Of a DNA stretch of 40,977 nt, positions 1 through 7,846 are shown in pieces. The stretch covers positions 1-40,977 of the forward strand of contig CAYROP010000004.1 of NCBI GenBank assembly GCA_964426075.1, written 5' to 3'. Within the stretch, counting starts at the first letter, position 1. The number at the start of each line of letters is the position of its first letter. The notes under the pieces are model-generated. The model did no database searches, was not told where the DNA came from, and was given only the letters and a program-made list of their open reading frames with translations. The translations under genes and the position numbers were made by a program. Source of the stretch: CAYQLK01 sp964426075. GTDB lineage: Bacteria > Patescibacteriota > Microgenomatia > CAYQLK01.

Positions 1-197
1 TATTTGAAGACGAAGGCCTGCAGGAGATAAAAATCGAACTTGGTCTAACCGAGTTTGATCCGCACTTTCACGAGGCGGTAACAGAAGTCGCTGGTGAGCC
101 CGACGGCACAATTGCCGAAGTACTAAAAAACGGTTTCACCTTAAACGATAAGGTTATCCGTCCCGCGACAGTCACAATTAATAGAAAAAATAAGTAA
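1..197 (+). CDS. grpE: GrpE nucleotide exchange factor, C-terminal fragment
   Basis: The reading frame enters from the left edge (first complete codon at base 3) and stops at 197, giving 65 residues. They match the beta-domain end of GrpE: a glycine-leucine start, then HEAV, then a GTIAEVLKNGF stretch and the terminal VIRPATVTI. GrpE releases ADP from DnaK in the Hsp70 cycle in the cytoplasm. dnaK follows 23 bases downstream with its own ribosome binding site, so the two are almost certainly co-transcribed. The coiled-coil N-terminal part lies outside the window. The family is clear from motif order and from the dnaK neighbour. Confidence 0.9.
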   Translation, partial: FEDEGLQEIKIELGLTEFDPHFHEAVTEVAGEPDGTIAEVLKNGFTLNDKVIRPATVTINRKNK

Positions 198-220
198 AAT
201 AAAAAAAGGAGACAAAAAAC

Positions 221-2125
221 ATGTCAAAAATAATTGGAATTGATCTCGGTACAACCAACTCGGTTGTTTCAGTAATGGAAGGTGGAGAGCCAAAAGTTAT
301 CCACTCAGCCGAAGGTCGCAACACCGTACCTTCAGTTGTTGATCCAACCAAAAATATTGTCGGAGATGTGGCCAAACGCCAAATAGTCGTCAATTCAAAA
401 AACACTATTTTTAGTGTTAAGCGTCTAATGGGTCGCAAGCTCAAAGATAAAGAAGTTCAGAGTTTACTCAAGTGGATTCCTTACGAAGTTGTCGAAGGCA
501 AAAACGGCTCTGCTGATGTCAAAGTCGACGGCAAAACCTACACCCCACAAGAAATCTCTGCAATGATTTTAGCCAAACTCAAAAAAGATGCCGAGAGTTA
601 TCTAGGCGAAGATGTCAAAGAAGCAGTTATTACCGTTCCTGCATACTTTGACGATGCTCAGCGTCAAGCTACCAAACAAGCTGGAGAAATAGCCGGTCTT
701 GATGTTAAACGCATTATTAACGAGCCTACCGCAGCCGCTCTGGCCTACGGACTCGACAAAAAAAATGCTCACACTATTGTGGTCTATGACCTTGGTGGTG
801 GAACATTCGATGTGTCTGTTCTTGAGTTAGGTGATGGAGTTTTCGAAGTTAAAGCCACTGGTGGTGATACCCACCTCGGAGGTGATGACTTTGACCAGGC
901 TATTATTGACTACCTTGTTACTGAATACAAAAACACTGAAGGTGTTGATATTTCAGGCGACAAAGCTGCAATGCAGCGTATTAGAGATGCTGCTGAAAAA
1001 GCCAAAATCGAACTATCATCTGCAACCGAGTCCGAAATAAGTCTTCCATATCTTACGGCTGACAATTCTGGACCTAAACACATGCAAACCAAACTAAGCC
1101 GAGCAAAACTCGAAGAGCTTGTTACTGGTTTAATCGAAAAAACCCTAACTCCAGTCAAGAACACTCTCAAAGATGCCGGAGTCGAAGCAACTGCTATTGA
1201 CGAAGTTATCCTCGTTGGTGGAATGACTAGAATGCCAAAAGTTCAGGAAAAAGTTAAAGAATTCTTTGGCAAAGATCCTAACAAAGGTATTAATCCTGAC
1301 GAAGTTGTTGCCATCGGTGCCGCTATCCAAGGAGCAGTCCTTTCTGGAGATGTTAAAGACATTCTTCTTCTTGATGTCACACCTCTTACCTTAGGTCTTG
1401 AAACTCTAGGTGGTGTTCGCACTCCGCTTATCGACCGCAACAGTACGATCCCGACATCCAAGTCGCAGATTTTCTCAACTGCAGCCGACAATCAAACCTC
1501 AGTAGAGATTAATGTTCTACAAGGTGAGCGCGAAATGGCAACCGACAACAAGAGTCTTGGTAGGTTTATTCTCGATGGAATTCCGCCTGCACCTCGCGGC
1601 GTGCCTCAAGTTGAAGTTACATTCGACATTGACGCAAATGGAATCCTTGCTGTTTCAGCTAAAGACAAAGCTACAGGCAAAGAACAGAAGATTACCATTA
1701 CCGGCTCTACTTCGTTAAGCAAAGAAGAAGTCGAATCCAAAATGAAAGAAGCCGAAGCTCACAAGGCCGAGGATGACAAGAAAAAAGAACTTATTGAAGT
1801 TCGCAACAACGCTGAAAGTTTAGTCTACCAAAGCGAAAAAGCACTTAAAGATGCTGGAGACAAAGTTAGCACCGAGGTCAAAACTGAGGTTGAAGAAAAA
1901 GTTAAATTAACCAAAGAAGCTCTTGAAGCCGACGATGTTGAAACGATCAAAAAAGCGACAGAAGAATTGAGTGCCTCAACTCAAAAAATCGGCGAAGCTA
2001 TGTACAGTCAGCCACAATCTGAGCCACAAGCCCAGGCTGAAGGTGAAGAAGAGGCCAAAACCTCCGAAGAGCCAACCGCCGAAGGTGAGACTCAAGAAGG
2101 CGAAGTTGTAGAAGAAAAAAAGTAA
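221..2125 (+). CDS. dnaK: DnaK (Hsp70) molecular chaperone
   Basis: Encodes a full-length 634-residue Hsp70. The nucleotide-binding domain has the phosphate-1 motif IGIDLGTTNS at residues 5-14, the phosphate-2 motif DLGGGTFDVS near 189-198 and the adenosine-site motif GGMTRMP near 331. The substrate-binding domain follows with the IPPAPRG linker region, then a helical lid. DnaK binds exposed hydrophobic segments of client proteins and cycles with GrpE and DnaJ in the cytoplasm. The C-terminus is a long acidic Glu/Ala/Thr-rich tail ending in EEKK. The ATG at 221 is preceded by a clear AAAGGAG site. grpE lies directly upstream; dnaJ lies 2 kb downstream behind three unrelated genes. Confidence 0.98.
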   Translation: MSKIIGIDLGTTNSVVSVMEGGEPKVIHSAEGRNTVPSVVDPTKNIVGDVAKRQIVVNSKNTIFSVKRLMGRKLKDKEVQSLLKWIPYEVVEGKNGSADVKVDGKTYTPQEISAMILAKLKKDAESYLGEDVKEAVITVPAYFDDAQRQATKQAGEIAGLDVKRIINEPTAAALAYGLDKKNAHTIVVYDLGGGTFDVSVLELGDGVFEVKATGGDTHLGGDDFDQAIIDYLVTEYKNTEGVDISGDKAAMQRIRDAAEKAKIELSSATESEISLPYLTADNSGPKHMQTKLSRAKLEELVTGLIEKTLTPVKNTLKDAGVEATAIDEVILVGGMTRMPKVQEKVKEFFGKDPNKGINPDEVVAIGAAIQGAVLSGDVKDILLLDVTPLTLGLETLGGVRTPLIDRNSTIPTSKSQIFSTAADNQTSVEINVLQGEREMATDNKSLGRFILDGIPPAPRGVPQVEVTFDIDANGILAVSAKDKATGKEQKITITGSTSLSKEEVESKMKEAEAHKAEDDKKKELIEVRNNAESLVYQSEKALKDAGDKVSTEVKTEVEEKVKLTKEALEADDVETIKKATEELSASTQKIGEAMYSQPQSEPQAQAEGEEEAKTSEEPTAEGETQEGEVVEEKK

Positions 2126-2131
2126 AACAAA

Positions 2132-2476
2132 ATGGCATTTAGGCCAGAAGCACAACCAAAGCCGACCGGGCTGGAATCCAAAACCCGAGAAGAGTTAGAA
2201 GCTCTTTGGGACAAGGCTGATGACAGTCCGGCTGGTAGTGCTGATGGTTACACTCAAGGCCAAATATCCGAAGCACTCAGTCGCCTCAATCACAAAGAAG
2301 CTCTAAACGGTGCCAATATTCCTGATTCTCCACTTCCTTCTTCTAACCTTCCATTCAAAGACGGACAGGGGAGAATAATTAATTACAATATTCTTAGGAT
2401 GAGACGAGAAGCCGTCGCTGCAATCAGAGCCAAACATCCGGAAGATTTTAAAGATCAAGAAAAAGAAAGGAAATAG
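2132..2476 (+). CDS. Small hydrophilic protein of unknown function
   Basis: Encodes 114 residues starting only 6 bases after the dnaK stop, so it is almost certainly in the same transcript. I do not recognise a family. The protein is charged and proline/serine-rich with no signal peptide or membrane segment. It has a short helical-looking stretch near residues 16-35 and another basic helix near 88-114 ending in lysine and arginine. Codon use matches dnaK and there is no overlapping alternative frame, which supports it being a real gene. A chaperone-associated role would be guesswork from position alone. Confidence 0.7.
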   Translation: MAFRPEAQPKPTGLESKTREELEALWDKADDSPAGSADGYTQGQISEALSRLNHKEALNGANIPDSPLPSSNLPFKDGQGRIINYNILRMRREAVAAIRAKHPEDFKDQEKERK

Positions 2477-2556
2477 TTACTCACCAAAAATTCTTCCAAA
2501 AACTGCCTCCGACATCTTTGTCATCAGTTTTGGCTTAGATTTGAATAAAACAAATT

Positions 2557-2656
2557 GCAAGACGTAACAAAATTTATTTTGTGAGTAATTACGTCCTGCG
2601 TTAAGAATTAATTATTTAAATTAATTATTAATTCTCTCGTTGAGACAGGAAACCTG
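2557..2656 (+). other. Intergenic stretch with three consecutive hairpins
   Basis: The 198 bases between two co-directional genes hold three inverted repeats. GACGTAA (2561-2567) pairs with TTACGTC (2589-2595) around an inner CAAAAT/ATTTTG hairpin (2568-2581). AGAATTAAT (2604-2612) pairs with ATTAATTCT (2627-2635). CAGG-AAA-CCTG lies at 2646-2656, just before the start codon at 2675. None is followed by a T-run, so a plain intrinsic terminator is unlikely. They may be mRNA processing or stability elements for the split between the dnaK part and the following genes; that is inference. Confidence 0.45.
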
Positions 2657-2674
2657 AAACTAAAAAGAATTAAT

Positions 2675-3286
2675 ATGAGCAATCCAGAGAATCAATTATC
2701 AGAACTAGAACAAAACAAACGCCAAGCTGCAATTACTGTGGCACATCAATATCGGTCATCACATCGCGGACTAGAAGCACTTAAGCAAGATGCACAAAGA
2801 GCAAAAGAAGAAGGTAATCGCCGTTTTCGTGGTTGGATGGTTGAAACCTATTTTTTAGCGATCGAGCTTTGGAAAGAGTCACTTGCTACGCCTAAAATAG
2901 ACCCACTTCGAGATTTTGTTATTGACCGACACCCAAGACCTAAGCCAGCTGAACCTAAACCAACCATTCCACGAATCGATAAACCAGTCCGCGCTTTGCC
3001 AATCAGTAAGGCTACTCAAACCAGTCCACCCAGACCTCAGGATGAAATATTTTCTGAGAGAAAAAAAGCCAAAATCGCAAGAGAACTATCCGGCGAAGTG
3101 GATCTTGATGGTAACGATCCAGAAGAATTTCCAGTCGAATTATTTTTTTCAGACAGAAGTGAAATCGTTATTGTAGAAAAAACACCAGGAGTTTTTGGTC
3201 AATATTATCAACATCCTCTCGACAGAAGCCCCCGCGTTTTTCGAGATAACAAACAGCCCCGCGTAAGTCAAAAATTCAAAAAATAA
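2675..3286 (+). CDS. Proline-rich hydrophilic protein of unknown function
   Basis: Encodes 203 residues that I cannot place in a family. Residues 1-70 look helical and charged (Glu, Gln, Lys, Arg). Residues 90-125 form a low-complexity Pro/Lys linker, and a more ordered part with VELFF and an IVIVEK strand lies near 150-170. There is no signal peptide or transmembrane segment, so it is probably cytoplasmic. Its stop overlaps the start of the next gene by one base (TAATG at 3284-3288), which implies translational coupling. It may be an adaptor or a fast-evolving lineage-specific protein. Confidence 0.7.
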   Translation: MSNPENQLSELEQNKRQAAITVAHQYRSSHRGLEALKQDAQRAKEEGNRRFRGWMVETYFLAIELWKESLATPKIDPLRDFVIDRHPRPKPAEPKPTIPRIDKPVRALPISKATQTSPPRPQDEIFSERKKAKIARELSGEVDLDGNDPEEFPVELFFSDRSEIVIVEKTPGVFGQYYQHPLDRSPRVFRDNKQPRVSQKFKK

Positions 3287-3906
3287 TGACACCCGAAACC
3301 CTCACACCACCAATCGAAATAGGCAAAAATAATCCTCTTAAAAAAATCGACAAAGCCGTTGTTATTGTTCATCCCGATAATCGTACAACTGGTGGTTTTT
3401 CATCGACCGAAGGTGAAATGTTAAGCCACCTCGGAAACAAGTTTTTGGATATTCAACGCAAACTTCTAGGCAGGTACAAGAAACATGGTTACACTAATTT
3501 TGCTTTTGTTTATGGCGACACTTTACCAAACCATCTTAGCAATCTGTATCCACACGACCTTATTGATTCTTATGTTATCACTCCAACTATCAATTCTATA
3601 ATTACCGATGAAATATTAGCTGGGGAATTTCGCGACACTGTTCCCAATCTTAATCTTTCCCCGAGTGCAGATATTGTCATCGGTGGGTACCGGGCAGGAA
3701 TTTGTGTTGATGCGATGAAAAAAGCTTTAGAAGATCTTGGTCTCACCCCAAGAATCAACTATTGGCTTACCAATCAAGCTGTATTTATGGTAATGTCACG
3801 CGAAGCTCGTCGTATGCTTGGTCCAATGTATGACGAAGAACAAAGATCTCAAGACCGAGATATTTGGGATAGTATTAAAAAAGGACAAACAACAATACAA
3901 GTATAA
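3286..3906 (+). CDS. Unknown cytosolic protein, possibly cysteine-hydrolase (isochorismatase-like) fold
   Basis: Encodes 206 residues beginning at the ATG that overlaps the previous stop by one base. The layout resembles the isochorismatase/nicotinamidase fold: an early hydrophobic strand ending in Asp (VVIVHPDN, 24-31), and a late strand followed by GICVDAMKKALEDLG, where a Cys sits in the position of the family nucleophile. The catalytic lysine cannot be placed with confidence, so the family assignment is weak and the substrate is unknown. There is no signal peptide. It lies between dnaK and dnaJ and is followed by a structured repeat. Confidence 0.6.
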   Translation: MTPETLTPPIEIGKNNPLKKIDKAVVIVHPDNRTTGGFSSTEGEMLSHLGNKFLDIQRKLLGRYKKHGYTNFAFVYGDTLPNHLSNLYPHDLIDSYVITPTINSIITDEILAGEFRDTVPNLNLSPSADIVIGGYRAGICVDAMKKALEDLGLTPRINYWLTNQAVFMVMSREARRMLGPMYDEEQRSQDRDIWDSIKKGQTTIQV

Positions 3907-3966
3907 AATATATGAACTTAATTTCTAATCTGATTGCAAATAACCGCTCCTTGTCCCCACATTCCT

Positions 3967-4115
3967 CAATTCACTTTCTTGGATCTCTTTTTGTGAGTGG
4001 GCACGGTTTTTGCTTGCAAAAGAACGAACAAAAAGTGAAAAACAAAAATCACGCTGGGATTTTTGGTGTGCCAAGACAGTGGATTGAAAAAAACCTGTTT
4101 CTCGCAAGAGAAAAC
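3967..4115 (+). repeat. Structured intergenic repeat, copy A
   Basis: An approximately 150-base element closed by a 16-base stem: left arm CAATTCACTTTCTTGG (3967-3982), right arm CCAAGACAGTGGATTG (4071-4086), 15 of 16 pairable including one G-U. Inside, a CTTTTTGT stretch pairs with ACAAAAAG, enclosing a TTTTGC/GCAAAA hairpin. A perfect CAAAAATC-ACGCTGG-GATTTTTG hairpin lies at 4043-4065. A further hairpin at 4097-4115 (GTTTCTC-GCAA-GAGAAAAC) has a GNRA-type loop. The same layout recurs at 5032 and 15927 with changed but still complementary arms. A short open frame crosses it but shows no protein-like conservation. Confidence 0.8.
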
Positions 4116-4147
4116 CCTAATCTACAATTTTCAAAAAGTAATTAATT

Positions 4148-5014
4148 ATGGCAGACAAAAAAGATCCCTACTCAATTCTAGGCGTTAACAAATCCGCAAC
4201 CGATGCGGAGATTAAGAAGGCATACAGAGAAAAAGCTCGCAAATCTCATCCTGATGTCGACAAAACCGCAGGCGCCGAAGCTCGTTTCAAAGAAGTCAAC
4301 GAAGCCTATCAAATTCTATCCGACAAAGACAAAAGGGCGGCTTACGATCAGTATGGACATTCCGCTTTTGATCAAAACGCAGGTTTTGGCGGTGGTAGAC
4401 CAGGTGGTGCAGGCAGTCAAGGCGGTTTCAATTATCAATGGTCTTCCCAAAACGGCCAAGGGTTTGGTGGATTCGAAGATGCTTTTGATATTTTTGACAT
4501 GATGTTCGGCGGTCAATCGCCATTCGGCTCCAGACAGCGAACTCCACAATATGGTCTGCATATTTCTTTTGATGAAGCCGTCCATGGTGTTACCAAAGAG
4601 TTCGATATAAACGGCAAACGCCAAAAAGTCAAAATCCCTGCTGGTGTTGATGACGGTACTACGATTCGTTTTAAGGATTTTGCAATTGTTTGTCAGGTTT
4701 CCGCTTCGAGCAAATTCGCTCGTCGCGGTCATGATATCTATACCGAAGCTAAAATAGATTTTACCCAAGCAGCGCTTGGTGATGTGATTGAGGTGGAAAC
4801 AATTGATGGAAAAGTAAAAGTCAAAGTCCCAGCTGGCACACAACCAGATAGCAAAATAAGACTCGCTGGCAAAGGAGTAACCAAAATCAACACCAAAACC
4901 AAAGGGGATCATTACATCATAATTACCGTTACAGTTCCCAAAACTCTTAACTCTAAACAAAAGGATTTATTAAAAGAGTTCCAAGAAGCCAGCAAAAAGA
5001 AATCCTGGTTCTGA
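4148..5014 (+). CDS. dnaJ: DnaJ-family co-chaperone without zinc fingers (CbpA type)
   Basis: Encodes 288 residues. The J domain (1-70) carries the HPD motif at 34-36 that stimulates DnaK ATPase. A Gly/Phe-rich region follows (about 75-125), then the two beta-barrel client-binding domains ending with the usual hydrophobic C-terminus. The four CxxCxGxG repeats of classical DnaJ are absent, so this is a type II J protein like CbpA, and it is the only J protein seen here beside grpE and dnaK. The ATG at 4148 has no Shine-Dalgarno site. Structured repeat copies flank the gene on both sides. It stops at TGA, consistent with code 11. Confidence 0.93.
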   Translation: MADKKDPYSILGVNKSATDAEIKKAYREKARKSHPDVDKTAGAEARFKEVNEAYQILSDKDKRAAYDQYGHSAFDQNAGFGGGRPGGAGSQGGFNYQWSSQNGQGFGGFEDAFDIFDMMFGGQSPFGSRQRTPQYGLHISFDEAVHGVTKEFDINGKRQKVKIPAGVDDGTTIRFKDFAIVCQVSASSKFARRGHDIYTEAKIDFTQAALGDVIEVETIDGKVKVKVPAGTQPDSKIRLAGKGVTKINTKTKGDHYIIITVTVPKTLNSKQKDLLKEFQEASKKKSWF

Positions 5015-5031
5015 CGTCCTTCCGATCTCTC

Positions 5032-5182
5032 CAATTTGCTTTGATGGATCTCTTTTTGCAAGTGGGAATGGATTTTGCATATGCAAAAGAGCGAGCAAAA
5101 AGTGAAAGAGCAAAATCTAGCTGGGATTTTGAACGTGCCATTAAAGCAAATTGAAAAAACTTGTTTCTTCAAAGAAGAAAAC
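5032..5182 (+). repeat. Structured intergenic repeat, copy B
   Basis: Begins 17 bases after the dnaJ stop. Left arm CAATTTGCTTTGATGG (5032-5047) and right arm CCATTAAAGCAAATTG (5138-5153) pair over all 16 positions with one G-U. Inner parts match copy A with compensating changes: TTTTTGC pairs with GCAAAAA where copy A has TTTTTGT with ACAAAAA. The central hairpin is the palindrome TTTTGCATATGCAAAA. The third hairpin is CAAAATC-TAGCTGG-GATTTTG, one pair shorter. A 3' hairpin GTTTCTTC/GAAGAAAAC lies at 5163-5182. Conserved unpaired parts include GTGGG and GCTGG. Confidence 0.8.
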
Positions 5183-5279
5183 TTGCCTTTAAAACTAAAT
5201 AAATAAAAACTAATAATAATTAATAAATCCCCCAAGACTTGCTTCAATAAGCTAAAATACACCAATTCAAAATATACCA

Positions 5280-6014
5280 ATGCGTCAACGCAACATATTC
5301 AATCCCGATCCAAAAGTTCCTTTTAAACTCAGTCGTTCCAAGTTGGAGGATTTTACTCGTTGTCCAAGATGTTTTTATCTCGATCGTCGTCTTGGCGTAG
5401 GGCGACCATCAATGCCATCTTTTAATCTCAACACTGCAGTCGATACATTATTCAAAAAAGAATTCGACTTCCACCGAGCAAACGGAACCAAGCACCCACT
5501 AATGGAACATTACAAAATAGACGCCGTTCCATTCCAGCATCCCAAAATAAATGAGTGGCGCGAGAACTTCGTCGGTATCCAAGTTCATCATCCTTTGAGC
5601 AATTTTATCGTTACGGGAGCAATCGATGACATTTGGGTTACTCCAGATAACAAACTTCACGTTGTCGATTACAAAAGCACTGCCACAGAAAAAGGTATTG
5701 ATATGGATGGTATGTACAAAGACGGTTACAAACGTCAAATAGAAATCTATCAATGGCTCCTTCGTTCCAGTGGTTTCGATGTTAGTGATATCGGATATTT
5801 TGTTTATGCTAACGGACGCACGGATCGTAAAGCTTTTGATGGCAAACTAGAATTCGATGTTAAAATATTTCCTTACACTGGAGACGCTAGTTGGGTAGAG
5901 GATGCTCTTCTTAAGGCTCGCGACTGTCTAGAATCCGACGCACTCCCTGGCAGTGACCCCACCTGTGAACACTGTAGATATAGAAAAGAATCCGAAGAAG
6001 TTGAGTGTGAATGA
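5280..6014 (+). CDS. PD-(D/E)XK family nuclease, AddB/Cas4-like, possible Fe-S cluster
   Basis: Encodes 244 residues of the PD-(D/E)XK exonuclease superfamily. Visible motifs are LSRSKLEDFTRCPRCFYL (18-35), the catalytic Asp in GAIDDIW (D116/D117), the D-x-K pair in VVDYKST (D130, K132), and the motif QIEIYQWLLR. Cysteines at 28 and 31 near the N-terminus and at 229, 232 and 243 at the C-terminus resemble the split cysteine set that holds a 4Fe-4S cluster in AddB and Cas4. No cas gene or helicase is adjacent, so a stand-alone DNA repair or processing nuclease is the simplest reading. The substrate is not deducible. Confidence 0.85.
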   Translation: MRQRNIFNPDPKVPFKLSRSKLEDFTRCPRCFYLDRRLGVGRPSMPSFNLNTAVDTLFKKEFDFHRANGTKHPLMEHYKIDAVPFQHPKINEWRENFVGIQVHHPLSNFIVTGAIDDIWVTPDNKLHVVDYKSTATEKGIDMDGMYKDGYKRQIEIYQWLLRSSGFDVSDIGYFVYANGRTDRKAFDGKLEFDVKIFPYTGDASWVEDALLKARDCLESDALPGSDPTCEHCRYRKESEEVECE

Positions 6015-6136
6015 TTAAAAATATAATGGACAATATTAAAGCCAATTGAAAGCACCAACAAATCTAATCTATTTACAAAAGAAGAGAAGTACGAATAAAA
6101 AAAATGTAAATATAAAAATAAATTTAAATTACAAAA

Positions 6137-6170
6137 CAACTCTCGGCAATAAAATGTCGAGAGTTGTTTA
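6137..6170. terminator. Bidirectional intrinsic terminator
   Basis: ACAACTCTCG (6137-6146) pairs perfectly with CGAGAGTTGT (6159-6168) over 10 bp around a 12-base loop, with a T-run on the plus side and an A-run before the stem for the minus side. It sits between convergent genes (nuclease ending at 6014, minus-strand gene ending at 6216), as expected for a shared terminator. Confidence 0.8.
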
Positions 6171-6215
6171 GTATGTGGACTGTTTGAGATTAACAAATCT
6201 CTGTTGTGTTTTTTA

Positions 6216-6725
6216 CTACTTGCCGAAGAAATGAAATCCTCGCATATTTCCACCGAATCCCATTTTCCCCATGTTACCGTAAACATATTTTGGATCGATC
6301 CCATTATCTTTTGCCCACTTTTCTAGCTCTGTTTTTTGTTTTTCCATTGCTGCCCTAATTTCTTGTCTGCTCAAACCTTTAAGATTCTCCATTATGCTCA
6401 TATGATTTGTATGTAGTTCGGTTCGTTTGTCGATAATAAGTTGTTTTTGAGCTTCGTTTATTTTGCCGTCGTCCACTAATGTTACGAGATCCTGTGAAGA
6501 TTTTTCTAGCATCCTTTTGTGGTGTTTTTCGAGTTCAGCGTTAAACACCTGTCTGACTTCTTCTTTATTGAGGCTAAATCTCTCCGCAATTCTTGTAACC
6601 AGTGAGGCTGTCGGATCGTCGAATACTTCTTGGCCCTGTGCAAAAGCTTTTGAAGAACCGATCATTCCTCCGCTAACAGCAATTATTGCAATAGCAATCA
6701 CAACTATCTTTCTTTTCGTTTTCAT
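6216..6725 (-). CDS. Secreted helical protein, probable periplasmic/cell-surface partner of the two-component system
   Basis: Encodes 169 residues with a classical signal peptide: MKTKRKI, a hydrophobic core, then AFA-QG with likely cleavage after residue 29. The mature part is helical and charged, with ERFSLNKEEVRQVF near 48-61 and a related LSRQEIRAAMEKQKTEL near 122-138, and ends in a Gly/Met/Phe-rich tail. This layout recalls small extracytoplasmic stress proteins (CpxP/Spy or DUF2680 style), but homology is not certain. A strong AAGGAGGTG site precedes the ATG. It lies directly downstream of the sensor kinase on the same strand, with its own leader holding TTAA boxes like those before the response regulator gene, so it may be a regulon member. 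Confidence 0.8.
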   Translation of the reverse strand: MKTKRKIVVIAIAIIAVSGGMIGSSKAFAQGQEVFDDPTASLVTRIAERFSLNKEEVRQVFNAELEKHHKRMLEKSSQDLVTLVDDGKINEAQKQLIIDKRTELHTNHMSIMENLKGLSRQEIRAAMEKQKTELEKWAKDNGIDPKYVYGNMGKMGFGGNMRGFHFFGK

Positions 6726-6773
6726 CGGCCTTTTGGTGTTTTCACCTCCTTCTTATTTAACACAAAAATTCTA

Positions 6774-6799
6774 GCTAATTTTTCTTAATAATTGCTTAA
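6774..6799 (-). promoter_or_regulatory. Candidate response-regulator boxes upstream of the secreted protein gene
   Basis: Two TTAA cores at 6785 and 6796 are exactly 11 bp apart. A degenerate third core (GCTAA) lies about one turn further at 6774-6778. The same core and spacing occur four times before the response regulator gene (8521-8557), which suggests control by that OmpR-family regulator. Confidence 0.5.
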
Positions 6800-6814
6800 A
6801 CTATAAGCATTTAA

Positions 6815-7846
6815 TTATGAATTATTTTCAGCCAAAGTCACTGTAAAAGTAGAGCCTTTTCCAACTTGACTTGCTACCTCAATTGTTCCGGAATGTGAAT
6901 TAATTATTTTTTTAGCAATTGATAATCCCAAACCAAAACCCTCCGTTGTCGACCGCGATTTGTCAGTGCGATAAAATCTCTCAAATATTTTGTCTTGTTC
7001 ATTTTTACCTATTCCAATACCTTGGTCGCGAACAATTATTTCAACTTTTCTCGATAGTCTCCTTGTAGTAACCTGAACTACGGAATTATTTTGACTATAT
7101 TTGATGGCGTTTTCCAAAAGAATTGTAAACAGCTCAACTAAGTTTTCTTTATTTCCAGCAACAGTTATTTTTTTGGCTGATATTTTTGGTGAAATTTTTA
7201 TTGACTTTGCTTTTGCTAAAACCCCAACCCTATCAATTGCCACTTTAACTGTTTCTGAGATATTAACATTCTCACTTTTTTCTTTGCTGTTTTTTTCTGA
7301 ACCTAAACCGGTTAGAGACAATAGATTGTTTGTCAGATTCTGAAGTCTGCTTAACTCTTCGAGATTGCTGTTTACTAGTTTGCGGGCAGAGTAGTCAGTT
7401 ATCTTTTTTTCCATTAGTCCTCCCTCCATCTCCGCTCTTAGTGTTGCTATCGGTGTTCTTAGTTCATGGGAAGCGTCAGAAATAAACTGATTCTGATCTT
7501 CGATCATTACCTTAATAGGTTTAAGTGTTCTACCTGCCAACCAATATCCAAGCCCGGCAGTCACGGCCAAAATTGCACCATTTGCTACAACTAGCGACAT
7601 CATTGTTCGATGTTTGTGTTGTTGTAGATCATCAATCGTTGGTGCATCAGGCTGTCTAAGTACACGAAACAATTCTATTTCTCCTCGCAATTCTTCGAAC
7701 TTTAATCTCTCAATTATTTTATCTATTTCCGCTGTTGCTGCTTGATAAAAAGCCACACTGAACAGCCCGCTAATTACCAAAATAATTAACACATACCAGA
7801 CAGTCAATTGTATGCGCGCCGTATCAAAAGGATTATTTTTCATCAT
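6815..7846 (-). CDS. Two-component sensor histidine kinase
   Basis: Encodes 343 residues. Transmembrane segments at about 14-36 and 82-104 enclose a short extracytoplasmic loop of about 45 residues. After that come the H box SDASHELRTP (His127), the N box LLENAIKYS (Asn247), the G1 box DQGIGIG (274-280) and the G2 box GFGLGLSI (303-310), so the kinase is complete. It autophosphorylates on His127 and passes phosphate to the regulator encoded just upstream; the two frames overlap by 14 bases. The small sensor loop leaves the signal open. The secreted protein gene 3' of it could supply a feedback ligand, as CpxP does for CpxA. Confidence 0.95.
   Translation of the reverse strand: MMKNNPFDTARIQLTVWYVLIILVISGLFSVAFYQAATAEIDKIIERLKFEELRGEIELFRVLRQPDAPTIDDLQQHKHRTMMSLVVANGAILAVTAGLGYWLAGRTLKPIKVMIEDQNQFISDASHELRTPIATLRAEMEGGLMEKKITDYSARKLVNSNLEELSRLQNLTNNLLSLTGLGSEKNSKEKSENVNISETVKVAIDRVGVLAKAKSIKISPKISAKKITVAGNKENLVELFTILLENAIKYSQNNSVVQVTTRRLSRKVEIIVRDQGIGIGKNEQDKIFERFYRTDKSRSTTEGFGLGLSIAKKIINSHSGTIEVASQVGKGSTFTVTLAENNS

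Noticed and set aside
2557..2656. Intrinsic terminator reading of the hairpins before 2675
   Set aside because: No T-run follows any of the three stems on the plus strand.
3912..4145. Open frames of 60-77 residues through repeat copy A on both strands
   Set aside because: They follow the repeat, not a gene: copies B and C give different frames, hairpin loops are conserved at the RNA rather than the codon level, and no ribosome binding site is present.
4316..4960. Minus-strand open frame of 214 residues opposite dnaJ
   Set aside because: Shadow of dnaJ; composition is unlike a soluble or membrane protein and the plus frame has clear J-protein motifs.
5280..6014. Cas4 and a CRISPR locus
   Set aside because: The nuclease has Cas4-like cysteines, but there is no repeat-spacer array and no other cas gene in the window.
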